DNA of 64,000 bases from Verrucomicrobiaceae bacterium. GTDB taxonomy: Bacteria; Verrucomicrobiota; Verrucomicrobiia; Verrucomicrobiales; Verrucomicrobiaceae. Below the pieces are notes generated by a model. The model did no database searches. It worked only from the letters and a program-made list of their open reading frames with translations, and was not told the origin of the DNA. Numbering within the stretch: the first letter of the stretch is position 1; every line of letters starts with the position of its first letter. A program made the translations under genes and the position numbers. Shown piece after piece: positions 8,798 to 17,271 of the stretch. Location: positions 310,001 to 374,000 of the forward strand of contig CANGYJ010000006.1 of NCBI GenBank assembly GCA_947458455.1, in the 5' to 3' direction.

Positions 8798-9633
8798 GAG
8801 ATGGGGGGCTGGATAAACGCACGGGCAGCGGCTTCTCCTGCGGCGTAACAGGCCTCACGACTGGCGCGGCTGAAGATCGAGGGCGCGGCGACGGTGGATT
8901 CGAGGACGATGAGTTCCTTGCCGTGCAGGCGGGCGAGGGCGCGGCGGTCGGCTAGCCACTGGGTGTTTGTGCAGTGATGCGAGGCGGCGAGGGTGTGAAT
9001 CAAACGCAGCGGCAGGAACCACGGTGGCGGTCCGGCAGGCTGATGGACGCGGTGGATGACGATGGTGTCGATCTGCGGATCGTGAAACCAGGGATCGATG
9101 GGGGCCTCGTGGGCCACGCCGCCATCACAGACGCGGCGGCCCTGCCATTCGAGATCCGAAAAGATCAGCGGCACGAGCGAACTGGCGGCCATGGCACGGG
9201 CGAGCGGGCCGCTTTGGACGAAGAGCGCCTCGGAGGCTTTTAAATCGGTGAGCGCCACGAGCAGGCGTGGTGCGTGGAGTTCCTCGATCTGCCGCTGGCC
9301 GACGAGGGATTCAAAGTAGGTCACTGCGCCACGGGCATCGAAGAAGCCGGGCTGGCGACGCGAAACAATATCCCGCAACTGCTGCCAGAGCCATGGGGTG
9401 CGTTTGATGAAGGATAGAGGCAGGGCGGTGCCGGTAACGGCTTCACGGATGGTTTCGGTGGAAAGACCAGCGGCAAACAATCCGGCGGCGATGGCTCCGG
9501 CGGACGATCCACCGATGGCGACGGGTCGCAGGCCCTGTCGGGCAATCTCGGCGAGGAAGCCCGCATGCGTGGCATAGCCCATGAAAGAGGCCCCGAGCGA
9601 GATGGCGACGCGTTTTCCAGCCAAAGAGTTCAT
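8794..9633 (-). CDS. Patatin-like phospholipase
   Basis: 279 residues. The nucleophile elbow GGSSAG places the catalytic Ser at residue 44, and the DGG of the catalytic dyad has Asp at about 170 (VCDGGVAHEAPID). Such enzymes hydrolyse acyl chains from lipids. There is no clear signal peptide, so it is probably cytoplasmic or membrane-associated. It overlaps both neighbours by 4 nt (ATGA type), indicating translational coupling with the YbhN-like membrane protein before it and the enolase-family gene after it. Confidence 0.88.
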   Translation of the reverse strand: MNSLAGKRVAISLGASFMGYATHAGFLAEIARQGLRPVAIGGSSAGAIAAGLFAAGLSTETIREAVTGTALPLSFIKRTPWLWQQLRDIVSRRQPGFFDARGAVTYFESLVGQRQIEELHAPRLLVALTDLKASEALFVQSGPLARAMAASSLVPLIFSDLEWQGRRVCDGGVAHEAPIDPWFHDPQIDTIVIHRVHQPAGPPPWFLPLRLIHTLAASHHCTNTQWLADRRALARLHGKELIVLESTVAAPSIFSRASREACYAAGEAAARAFIQPPIS

Positions 9634-10619
9634 GATTTGACCTCACGATCTCCTTTGAGAAACAACACGCCTCCCACGAGTCCCCAAAACACGGAAAACA
9701 GCCAGCCGATGAAGGCGGCGGAGATGCACGCGGCCTCTGGCACACCGGCGAAGCTGGAGAGCAGCGCCTCAAAGGTGCGCTCACGCACGCCGAGGCCAGA
9801 GATGGAGATGGGCAGCGAGGCCATGGCATCGACGACGGGCATGGCGGTGATCACATCAAGCAGCGGCGCATTTGCCCCGACGGCCCGCAGGGCACAGTAA
9901 AAGGTAAAAAACAGGCTGGCATACACGCCGGTGGAAACGAGGACGCTCACCAAGGCCCGCCGCCAAAGGGCGAGGATGACATCATGGGCCGTGATGAGCT
10001 TTTCGGAGAGTCGGTCAAAGAAGACATTCCCGAGCAATCGCGGAAAGGTGCGCTTTCCCCAGGCGAGCACCTTGGGCTTGAAGGTGATCCACGAGAGGAT
10101 CATACCAGCGAGCGAGACGCCCATGAAGCCGCTGAAGCCACCGAGCAGCAATTGGGCATCATGCCCAAGCGCCTCCCAGCGTGGCCAGATAGCGGCGAAG
10201 CAGCCAAAAAACAACAACCCCACGGCGATGAAGCCGGTGGCATGATCGAGCATCAGCGAGACCCCCACCTGGGCCGCCTGGCCGCTCAGACGGCGGGTGA
10301 TGGACATGATCTTGTAAGCATCCCCACCGAGCACGCCGATGGAGGAGATATTGAAAAAGGCCGCCGTTATCTCTGTGCGCACCATGACCCACAACGGCAT
10401 GTGCGGAGCATATCCACGGAGGATGACGAACCAGCGCAGCGCACAAAAGACCAGCCCCATCAAGGAGGCGGCTAGCCCGGCGAGCACCCAGGGCCAGTTT
10501 TGCAGCAGCGCCCCCAGCCGTGTCACGATCTCGGAGATAAAACCATGCTCACGAAACAGCAACACCAGCAGCACCACGCTGATGACGAGCCGGAAGACGA
10601 TGGAGAGCCTGCGTTTCAC
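9630..10619 (-). CDS. YbhN/AglD-like membrane protein (LPG synthase transmembrane domain family)
   Basis: 329 residues, almost wholly hydrophobic, with six to eight predicted membrane helices starting at residue 8. Family marks include the FFNISSIGVLGGDAYKI segment (about residues 90-105) and the C-terminal SISGLGVRERTFEALL block, where the Gly-x-Arg motif is typical. Relatives are membrane domains related to lysylphosphatidylglycerol synthase or flippase; the soluble aminoacyl-transfer domain is absent. Sitting between an acyl carrier protein and a patatin, it probably handles a lipid or lipid-linked substrate. The exact function is unknown. Confidence 0.8.
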   Translation of the reverse strand: MKRRLSIVFRLVISVVLLVLLFREHGFISEIVTRLGALLQNWPWVLAGLAASLMGLVFCALRWFVILRGYAPHMPLWVMVRTEITAAFFNISSIGVLGGDAYKIMSITRRLSGQAAQVGVSLMLDHATGFIAVGLLFFGCFAAIWPRWEALGHDAQLLLGGFSGFMGVSLAGMILSWITFKPKVLAWGKRTFPRLLGNVFFDRLSEKLITAHDVILALWRRALVSVLVSTGVYASLFFTFYCALRAVGANAPLLDVITAMPVVDAMASLPISISGLGVRERTFEALLSSFAGVPEAACISAAFIGWLFSVFWGLVGGVLFLKGDREVKS

Positions 10620-10622
10620 GGC

Positions 10623-10880
10623 TCAAGCCACCGCTTTGGCCCCTTCGACAGCCTGCACGATGGAATCGACGGATTGCAGCACCTGCCTGGCCTGCTCCTG
10701 ATCCGCCATTTTGAAGCCGTAATGCTTTTCGAGCATCACGACGAGCTGAAGAGCATCCACGGAATCAAGACCGACGCCGGCTGGGCCGAAAAGGGGTGTG
10801 TCATCGCCGATATCGGTGGCTTTGAGATCGAGCATGAGCTCGGCGATGAGGAGTTCTTTGAGGCGCTGGCGTGTGAGCAT
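10623..10880 (-). CDS. Stand-alone acyl carrier protein
   Basis: 85 residues. The 4'-phosphopantetheine attachment site is the Ser in LDSVDALQL (residue 40), followed by the helix LVVMLEKHYGF. The length is normal for ACP. No ketosynthase or malonyl transferase accompanies it, so it is probably a specialised carrier rather than the housekeeping AcpP. It lies 3 nt before the YbhN-like gene and 31 nt after the SDR reductase on the same strand, suggesting an acyl chain built or reduced on it is passed to a membrane step. Confidence 0.9.
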   Translation of the reverse strand: MLTRQRLKELLIAELMLDLKATDIGDDTPLFGPAGVGLDSVDALQLVVMLEKHYGFKMADQEQARQVLQSVDSIVQAVEGAKAVA

Positions 10881-10911
10881 GTGACGATCGGAAAGGAAAG
10901 CGCGGCAGGAT

Positions 10912-11628
10912 TCAAATCATGCCGCCGTCGATGGGAAGAGCGGTGCCAGTGATATAGCTGGCCTCCGGGCTGGCAAGGAAGAAAACCGCCGCCGCCACCT
11001 CGGCAGGCCGGGCAAAGCGGCGCATCGGAAGCTGCATCTTGAGCGCTTTGAGGTGTTCTTCGCTCCATTCAGGCGGCAGGCCGCCCTCGATGTAGCCGGG
11101 CAGCACGGCATTCACCGTGATGCCCATGCGGGCGGCTTCTTTGGCGAGGCTCTTGGTGAGGCCCACGACGCCCGCCTTGGCGGCGGCGTAGTTCGTCTGA
11201 CCTGCGGGCGGGTGGATGGCGCTGAGGGAGGCGATGTTCACGATGCGCCCGCCGCGCTGCCGCATCATCACCGCCAGCGCCGCTTGGCAGCCATGGAAGA
11301 CGGAGCCGAGATTACCTTCGAGAACGCGGGACCATTGATCCGCCTTCATATTCGCCAGAAGCACATCGTCATGAAAACCGGCGTTGTTCACTAGGACATC
11401 AAGACTGCCGATCTGCTCGATAGCGGCCTTCCACGCGTCGGGATCGGTGATTTCGAGGGTGACGAGCTTGGCACGGCCTTCGGAGCGCTCCACGAGGGAT
11501 GCAGCACGCTCACGCCGCTCACGCACGCCGAGGTGGACGATGGCGTCAGGCTCGTAGGAGAGGAAAAACTCGGCGATGGCGAGGCCAAGGGTTCCGTTGG
11601 CTCCGGTGATGAGGATATTTCGAGGCAT
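10912..11628 (-). CDS. SDR-family 3-oxoacyl-ACP reductase-like protein
   Basis: 238 residues of classical SDR architecture: cofactor loop GANGTLG (residues 9-15), NNAG at 81-84, catalytic S134, Y147 and K151 (YAAAK). The C-terminal FFLASPEASYITG block is usual for FabG-like enzymes. Upstream of an acyl carrier protein, reduction of a 3-oxoacyl-ACP is the natural reading, though other alcohol/ketone substrates cannot be excluded. It is the first gene of a five-gene minus-strand run (SDR, ACP, YbhN-like, patatin, enolase-family). Confidence 0.85.
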   Translation of the reverse strand: MPRNILITGANGTLGLAIAEFFLSYEPDAIVHLGVRERRERAASLVERSEGRAKLVTLEITDPDAWKAAIEQIGSLDVLVNNAGFHDDVLLANMKADQWSRVLEGNLGSVFHGCQAALAVMMRQRGGRIVNIASLSAIHPPAGQTNYAAAKAGVVGLTKSLAKEAARMGITVNAVLPGYIEGGLPPEWSEEHLKALKMQLPMRRFARPAEVAAAVFFLASPEASYITGTALPIDGGMI

Positions 11629-11744
11629 GGAAAGGTGGTGTTTAAGCCTTCAGCAGGCTGTGGCAAGCCGTGGTTGCTTCCAGACGGCTCCTCCTTTACG
11701 CTCGGCGCAAGGCGGCAGATGCCGCGTGATCTTTTCCAGCACCT

Positions 11745-11973
11745 CGCACCACCGAATTTCCTGCAGTGTTCGTTATTGAGCTTTGTGGCCCGGCCCGTTT
11801 CAAACCTATCGGGAGCTGCGCATTTGGGATGTCATGTCAGGCCTTCACTGGAAGACAGCATCCCGATCCTGCGAGCACCCACCTGGACTCATGGGATACG
11901 TGAGCCCGCTGTCTCGGACGGCACAGGTGGGTCTGAAAGCGCTCCAGCTCCGCCTGGGGCGCTTTCTCTTTTT
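11745..11973 (+). ncRNA. Probable structured non-coding RNA ending in an intrinsic terminator
   Basis: The 360 bp gap between divergent-side SDR and truB holds no plausible ORF but several stable helices: GGGATG...GCATCCC (about 11827-11873), a perfect 9 bp stem ACCCACCTG/CAGGTGGGT (about 11877-11933), then a strong intrinsic terminator on the plus strand. No plus-strand protein gene precedes that terminator, so something transcribed rightward must end there. Size (roughly 180-230 nt) and a TGTTCGT near the 5' side would be compatible with 6S RNA, but I could not build its central bubble. The 5' end is a guess. Confidence 0.45.
11935..11973 (+). terminator. Rho-independent terminator
   Basis: The stem GAAAGCGCTCCAG pairs with CTGGGGCGCTTTC (11935-11947 with 11954-11966), with one G-T pair, and is followed by TCTTTTT. 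The T-tract is on the plus strand only, so it ends a rightward transcript. Confidence 0.85.
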
Positions 11974-11988
11974 AGAGGGACCGTTCTC

Positions 11989-12720
11989 TTATGCTCCACG
12001 CATCTTCGAGACGTCGTAGAGGGAAAGCATGGAGGAGAGGCAGGCATCCCGCTGGCCGCCTTTGAGCATGTCGAAGGTGACGTGCTTGCCTGGCTCCAGC
12101 GTAAAATGACCGCTGCGCGTGCGCCGCAGGGCGCTCAGGTGGGCACCGCAGCCGAGCTTTTGACCGATGTCATGCGCGTAGGTGCGCACATAGAAGCCTT
12201 TGCTGCACACGACGCGGAAATCGACCTGTGGCATCTCGACGCGGTTGATTTCGTAGTTATAGACGCGAACGAAGCGTGGCTCACGCACGACCTCCTTGCC
12301 CTGACGGGCGAGTTTGTAGAGCGGGACGCCGTCGATCTTCACGGCGCTGACCATGGGAGGCGTCTGGTAAAAATCGCCTCGGAACTGGTCGAAGGCTTCG
12401 ACGATCTGCTCCTTGGAAAAATCCGGCACGGGCTTCTGTTCGAGAATTTCGCCCTCGGCATCCTGCGTGTTCGTGGTGGCCCCAAAGGTCATGGTGCCGG
12501 TGTATTCTTTGTCCTCACTCATGAGGAGGTCCTGGATACGAGTGGCGGTGCCGACGACGAGGATGAGCATGCCGGTGGCCATCGGATCGAGGGTGCCACA
12601 ATGGCCGATCTTTTTGGTGTTGAGGCAGCGGCGAGCCACGGCCACCACGTCATGAGAGGTCATGTCCTGGCCTTTATCGACCAGGAGCACGCCGTTAATC
12701 GAGTCGTCGGACTTCATCAT
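11989..12720 (-). CDS. truB: tRNA pseudouridine(55) synthase
   Basis: 243 residues from ATG 12720; an adjacent ATG at 12717 is equally possible, and an upstream one would run deep into nrnA. The catalytic motif HCGTLDPMATG puts the nucleophilic Asp at residue 45. Further TruB marks are INGVLLVDKG at the N-terminus, the KEYTGTMTFG strand and RTYAHDIG. It makes pseudouridine at position 55 of tRNA in the cytoplasm. It overlaps the 3' end of nrnA by about 25 nt, the truB/nrnA pairing common in bacteria. Confidence 0.93.
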   Translation of the reverse strand: MMKSDDSINGVLLVDKGQDMTSHDVVAVARRCLNTKKIGHCGTLDPMATGMLILVVGTATRIQDLLMSEDKEYTGTMTFGATTNTQDAEGEILEQKPVPDFSKEQIVEAFDQFRGDFYQTPPMVSAVKIDGVPLYKLARQGKEVVREPRFVRVYNYEINRVEMPQVDFRVVCSKGFYVRTYAHDIGQKLGCGAHLSALRRTRSGHFTLEPGKHVTFDMLKGGQRDACLSSMLSLYDVSKMRGA

Positions 12721-13699
12721 CGAGAGCAGAGAGGAATTTGGCGGCGGCTTCTTCAATGGGGCCGCCTAAGCGTGCTCCGGCGGCCATGGGATGCCCACCG
12801 CCGCCGAAGAGCACACACACGTTGGAAACATTGACGCGGGAATCCTTGGAGCGTGAGCTGACGCGGATTTTGCCGTTTTCGATCTCCTCAAAAATGACGC
12901 AGGCTACGAGGCCTTCGATGCCACGCATGGTATCAATGAGGCCTTCCGTATCGCCAGGCTCCATCTGGACCTCGTCCATGAGCTTTTGCGTGAGGTTCCA
13001 GCTCGCGATGCGATCGCCGGAGCGAAAGACCATCTCGCTGAGCATGGCGCGTTGCAAGTCGATGCGACGGCGCGGGGAGGACTGGTAACAGAGCGTGGCG
13101 AGGCGGGCGGCATCCAGCCCCGCCTCCAGCATCTCCGCCGCAATGCGGTGCGTGCGTGCGTTGGTGCCGGAGAACTGGAAGGAGCCGGTATCCGTCGAGA
13201 TGGCGACGAAGAGATTCTGCCGCACGGCATCGTCGATGGGGAAATTCCCCGCTTGGAGGAGGTCATACACGATCTGGCCTGCGGCTGGCGAGGTGGTGTC
13301 GATGTGCGCGAGATCACCATAACCCGGATTGGTGCCGTGGTGGTCGATGTTAACGAGCTTGGGCGCGGCGGAGAAGGCCTTCACGACACCTTCGCCGATG
13401 CGCACATGAGTAGCGGTATCGACTGCGATGGCGAGATCGATGTCCAAAACACGGCCATCGGGCTGGATGACGGTTTCAGTGCCGGGAAGAAAGGTGAGAT
13501 TCGAGGGAACGACGTCCTCCAGGATGGCCGTGACGTGCTTTCCAAGGCTGCGCAGGCTCAGAACAAGCCCGAGGAGCGAGCCCACGGCATCACCATCCGG
13601 CCGCACATGGGCGGTGACGGCGATGCGTGATGCCGCGCGGATGGCGGCGGCGATTTCCGTGAGCGAAACGGTCATGGGCAGAATTGGAGGGGCGGTCAT
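12695..13699 (-). CDS. nrnA: DHH-family phosphoesterase, NrnA-like oligoribonuclease/pAp phosphatase
   Basis: 334 residues. The metal site is read from HVRPDGD (residues 31-37) and the NIDHHGTN motif (DHH at 119-121). The C-terminal DHHA1 domain ends with the substrate loop GGGGHPMAAG near residue 300. NrnA degrades nanoRNAs and dephosphorylates 3'-phosphoadenosine 5'-phosphate. The pAp activity is of interest because a PAPS-using sulfotransferase is encoded 5 kb away and would produce pAp. It is upstream of and overlapping truB. Confidence 0.9.
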   Translation of the reverse strand: MTAPPILPMTVSLTEIAAAIRAASRIAVTAHVRPDGDAVGSLLGLVLSLRSLGKHVTAILEDVVPSNLTFLPGTETVIQPDGRVLDIDLAIAVDTATHVRIGEGVVKAFSAAPKLVNIDHHGTNPGYGDLAHIDTTSPAAGQIVYDLLQAGNFPIDDAVRQNLFVAISTDTGSFQFSGTNARTHRIAAEMLEAGLDAARLATLCYQSSPRRRIDLQRAMLSEMVFRSGDRIASWNLTQKLMDEVQMEPGDTEGLIDTMRGIEGLVACVIFEEIENGKIRVSSRSKDSRVNVSNVCVLFGGGGHPMAAGARLGGPIEEAAAKFLSALDDEVRRLD

Positions 13700-13782
13700 T
13701 TAGGCGGTTTGGGACGCTTGTCGATGATTTCTATGACCGCACAGCTTGTGAAGCACTGGCGACTTTGATAGCCTGCGACCTC

Positions 13783-14709
13783 ATGCGACTGCTTTTGTGT
13801 CTTCTTCTCTTCTCCAGCACTGTCTTTTCCCAATCGCCGGGCGTGCCGGTGTATCCCGAAGGATGTGGCAGCGGCTCCCAGGCGGCGCTATTGAAAAAAG
13901 CGCATCAACTGCGTGAGGCCGGCAAGCTGCTGCCAATGGCGAAAGCCGCAGAACAACTCACCCGCACCTCGTGCGAATTGACGCTCCCCGCTGCGGACAC
14001 GAAGCCGCTAGGCGGCCGAGAACGCTGGCAGCGTGCAAGGCAGGCGCACATCCGTGTGGGGCACCTCTATCTCTGCGAAGAATGCGATAAATGGCATCTC
14101 GATCTCTCCGGCGGCTATGCCATCACCGCCGATGGAGCGGTGGCGACCTGCTGCCATGTGCTGCCAGCACCGCCGAAGATGCGTGAGGGCTTTCTCCTCG
14201 CTGCCACGGATGACAATGAGGTGCTGCCGGTGACGGAAATCTTAGCCGTGAGCAGCGGCACAGACTGCGCCATCCTGCGTGTGCATTCTGAAAAGCCACT
14301 CACTCCCCTTCCCCTCGGCCTGGATGTGGTGCCGGGTGATGCGCTGTGGTGCTTCAGCGATCCCTCTGGCAAGCGTGGCTATTACAGCGAGGGCATCGTG
14401 AGCCGCTTCGTGCAGCGCCCTTTCCTGCGTAAAAAAGAGGCGGCAAGCCTGCCCAAGGGAGCGGAGCTGCCACGCCCCGTGTGGCTGGAAACGACGCTGG
14501 ACTGGGCACCCGGCTCCAGTGGTTCCGCCGTAATCGATGCGAATGGAAACAGCGTAGGCCATGTATCGGAGATCCAGCCCGTGCTGGAAGATCCACCTCC
14601 AAACACGGACAAAAAACGTGCCGCAACCTTCACACCAGGCACCTACATCGTTTTCCATCAGGCCATCGCAGCCAACGAGCTGCTGAAGCTGGTGAAGAAG
14701 AAGCCTTGA
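13783..14709 (+). CDS. Secreted trypsin-like serine protease
   Basis: 308 residues from ATG 13783, chosen because a clean signal peptide follows (MRLLLCLLLFSSTVFS). The catalytic triad is visible: H125 (TCCHVLP), D161 (GTDCAIL) and S246 (PGSSGSAV), the standard order for the chymotrypsin fold (trypsin_2 type). The region 20-110 before the protease domain contains Cys pairs (CEECDKWH), possibly a small metal or disulfide knob. No PDZ domain follows, so it is not a DegP-type protease. It faces the SET-domain gene tail to tail with no gap. Confidence 0.82.
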   Translation: MRLLLCLLLFSSTVFSQSPGVPVYPEGCGSGSQAALLKKAHQLREAGKLLPMAKAAEQLTRTSCELTLPAADTKPLGGRERWQRARQAHIRVGHLYLCEECDKWHLDLSGGYAITADGAVATCCHVLPAPPKMREGFLLAATDDNEVLPVTEILAVSSGTDCAILRVHSEKPLTPLPLGLDVVPGDALWCFSDPSGKRGYYSEGIVSRFVQRPFLRKKEAASLPKGAELPRPVWLETTLDWAPGSSGSAVIDANGNSVGHVSEIQPVLEDPPPNTDKKRAATFTPGTYIVFHQAIAANELLKLVKKKP

Positions 14710-15267
14710 TCAGGCTGCCTTGCGCTTCTTCACGGCCTTGGTGGCATCTTTGAGCTTCTTGGCTTTGGCCTTGGCTTCGATCTTTTGCAGGATGCGCAGC
14801 AGTTTCGGCCACTGTTTCTCCTCGACGATGTAACCGATGCAGCGCTTCGCCCCGCAGCGGCAGGGATGATCATCCCAAGTGTCCGCATCGAATCCGTAGT
14901 TGTAGGTGAGCTCCTCGCCGGCCTTGATCTCGCGGATGGAGTAGATCCAGATGCGACCACGCATGATGTAGGCATCGCAGTTCGGAGCGCAGGAATGATT
15001 GATGTAGCGGGCGGGATTGAGGCCCTTGCCACCATCAATGTCATACCTCTTGTTGAGGGTGAAGACATACACCGCGGCGCAGCCAGTCTTCTTGGACTTC
15101 TCCATGAGAGCATCCCCGCGGCGGCGTGACTCCGCCTTGGTGATCTTTTCACCCACATACTCGATGATGGGCGTGTCGTTCGGAATGTCAGCTTTGGCAA
15201 AGATGCCGCGATTGTGGATGGAGGAACGCTTGACCTTCCAGAGACGCTTCGTTGGGGTTTGGGGCAT
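14710..15267 (-). CDS. SET-domain protein lysine methyltransferase
   Basis: 185 residues from ATG 15267. The SET signatures are complete: RGIFAKADIP (20-29), IEYVGE (35-40), RYINHSCAPNC (87-97), GEELTYNYGF (117-126), and a post-SET-like CRCGAKRC (C136, C138, C143) that would bind zinc with the NHSC cysteine. SET enzymes transfer methyl from SAM to lysine of proteins. The C-terminal 20 residues are Lys/Ala-rich, like histone or HU-type tails, so it could bind DNA or be its own substrate. No target gene is adjacent. Bacterial SET proteins are known but rarely characterised. Confidence 0.9.
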   Translation of the reverse strand: MPQTPTKRLWKVKRSSIHNRGIFAKADIPNDTPIIEYVGEKITKAESRRRGDALMEKSKKTGCAAVYVFTLNKRYDIDGGKGLNPARYINHSCAPNCDAYIMRGRIWIYSIREIKAGEELTYNYGFDADTWDDHPCRCGAKRCIGYIVEEKQWPKLLRILQKIEAKAKAKKLKDATKAVKKRKAA

Positions 15268-15324
15268 GATTATAAGGGGCGCATGAAGTGTGCCGGAGCG
15301 CGGCAAAGTCAAGCCGCCGGTCGA

Positions 15325-17253
15325 TCAAGCCACGGTAACAGCCTCATTCTCACCGCCAAACTGCAAACTGTGCAGGCGGCGATACAGATCGCAGGTTTGC
15401 AGCAGCTCCTCATTTGAACCGATGGCCTCCACACGACCATCCTGCATAACGATGATCTTATGCGCGGCGAGCACAGTGGAGAGACGATGGGCGATGGCGA
15501 TCACCGTCCTGCCCTCCGCCAGATCGTGGAGAGATTCCTGAATGAAGCGCTCGCTCTCGGTGTCGAGGGCGGAAGTGGCCTCGTCGAGCAGTAGAATAGG
15601 AGCATTTTTGAGGATGGTGCGGGCAATGGAGATGCGCTGCTTCTGGCCACCGGAGACCTTTGATCCACCGTCTCCCACGATGGACTGATAGCCATCCTGA
15701 AATTCGCTCACAAAGGAGTCCACATGCGCTTTGCGGGCAGCCTCGCGGATTTCGGCATCCGTGGCATCGAGACGTCCGTAGCGGATATTTTCCCAGATGG
15801 TGTCGTGGAAGAGAAACACGTCCTGGCTGACGATGCCGATGTTTTCGCGCAAAGACTTCTGCGTGATGTCCCGCAGATCACGGCCATCCATGGAGATGGA
15901 GCCAGTATCGACATCGTAATAACGCATCAGCAGGGAGAAAATGGTGCTCTTCCCCGAGCCGCTGGGGCCCACGAGGGCATAAAATTGACCCGGTTCAAAG
16001 TCACACGAGACGCCCGTGAGGGCGGGCTTGTCCAGCTTCGCGCCATCAGCCCCCGAGTAGGTAAAGCTCACATCTCGCAGCGAGACTGCGCCTTTGGATC
16101 TTGTGATTTCCTGGGCTTCAGGCCGGTCCTGCACCTCCGGCAGCTTGTCGAGCAGCTCAAACACGACCTCACAGGCCGCCAGAGTGCGCTGCGTGGTGAT
16201 GCCAATACGGCTGAGATCTTTGATAGGCGGATACATGCCGATGAGGGCCACGACGAGGAACATGAAATCCGCAGCGGACTTGTCCTGATACCACCAATAA
16301 ATCAGTCCGGCGGCAATGCCGAGGGACGCCACAGACTCGACGACGGCACCACTCAAGTCCGCCAGCTTGTTGAACTTCACCGCATCCACCGAGCTGGCAC
16401 GGTTCCCCTTTTCAAAACGACGGAGTTCATATTCCTCGCGCGAATTGCCCTTCACAAGCCGAATGCCGCCGAAGGCCTCATGCATGCTCACGAGCATATC
16501 CGTGGAGGCAGTCATCTCCAGCACGCCGCTGCGCTTTACAGCCTTGGAGATCATGCGCACAGGAATGATGCAAAGCGGGAAGACAAACAGGGAGACGAAA
16601 GAGAAGAGCGGATCGATGGCAAAGATGACCGACAGTGTGGAAAGGATCATCGCCGGATGACGCGTGAGCGCCTGCACAAGGGCGAGGGCATTGGATTGAA
16701 GGGCGGCGGACTGGGTGGAGACGATCTGGATGAGCTCACCCGCCCTAGACTTGTTGAAGAAGGCCATCGACTGCCGCAGGATGGCAGCATAGAGATCATT
16801 GCGGATGCGAAAGAGAATGTGGCTCGATGCCTTGATGTAAGATCTCGTGGCCAGATAGCCCAGAAAACCACGGCAAAACATCATGCAGGGAATGAGCATG
16901 CTGGCCACGACGACAGAAAACACCGAAGCACGTTCGCCACTGGCAGGGAGATCGAATACATCCCTCAAGGCCACCAAGCCCATGAAAGGAACAGGAATGG
17001 GCCGGTCGAGCACGGGAGAATCTCCTTTCAATACGATGGAGAAAATCACATTGAACGAGAGGAGCATGAACGCATTGAACACGCCTGATCCGATACTCAA
17101 GATCACGCCGGCGCCGAAGCGCCGCCATTGAGGCCGGGCATAAGCCAAGAGCTTCTTGAGAGCGCCAAGATCAGCGGGCGACCGGCCCTTGAGGAGCTTA
17201 ACCAGCACTGGCCGGAGCAGCCATTGTAAACCACGCGTGAGAAATTCTGCCAT
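15325..17253 (-). CDS. ABC transporter, fused permease-ATPase (MsbA-like exporter)
   Basis: 642 residues. The N-terminal half has about six membrane helices (first near residue 45). The ATPase half has Walker A GPSGSGKST (429-437), Q-loop (about 477), signature VSGGQ (533-537), Walker B LLLDEAT (554-560) and an AHRLS switch His. Half-transporters of this type dimerise and export lipids, lipid-linked sugars or peptides. Standing at the edge of the glycan locus and on the same strand as a FkbM methyltransferase 18 nt upstream, a lipid-linked glycan is a reasonable but unproven cargo. Confidence 0.9.
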   Translation of the reverse strand: MAEFLTRGLQWLLRPVLVKLLKGRSPADLGALKKLLAYARPQWRRFGAGVILSIGSGVFNAFMLLSFNVIFSIVLKGDSPVLDRPIPVPFMGLVALRDVFDLPASGERASVFSVVVASMLIPCMMFCRGFLGYLATRSYIKASSHILFRIRNDLYAAILRQSMAFFNKSRAGELIQIVSTQSAALQSNALALVQALTRHPAMILSTLSVIFAIDPLFSFVSLFVFPLCIIPVRMISKAVKRSGVLEMTASTDMLVSMHEAFGGIRLVKGNSREEYELRRFEKGNRASSVDAVKFNKLADLSGAVVESVASLGIAAGLIYWWYQDKSAADFMFLVVALIGMYPPIKDLSRIGITTQRTLAACEVVFELLDKLPEVQDRPEAQEITRSKGAVSLRDVSFTYSGADGAKLDKPALTGVSCDFEPGQFYALVGPSGSGKSTIFSLLMRYYDVDTGSISMDGRDLRDITQKSLRENIGIVSQDVFLFHDTIWENIRYGRLDATDAEIREAARKAHVDSFVSEFQDGYQSIVGDGGSKVSGGQKQRISIARTILKNAPILLLDEATSALDTESERFIQESLHDLAEGRTVIAIAHRLSTVLAAHKIIVMQDGRVEAIGSNEELLQTCDLYRRLHSLQFGGENEAVTVA

Positions 17254-17271
17254 GTGTCGAATATCGAAAGT

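Noticed and set aside
11820-11875. GTCAGG...GAAG...AGCA pattern resembling SRP RNA domain IV
   Set aside because: The required outer stem does not pair; the bases after AGCA belong to a different helix.
15724-17088. 454-codon plus-strand open frame
   Set aside because: Antisense to the ABC exporter, which has all ATPase motifs.
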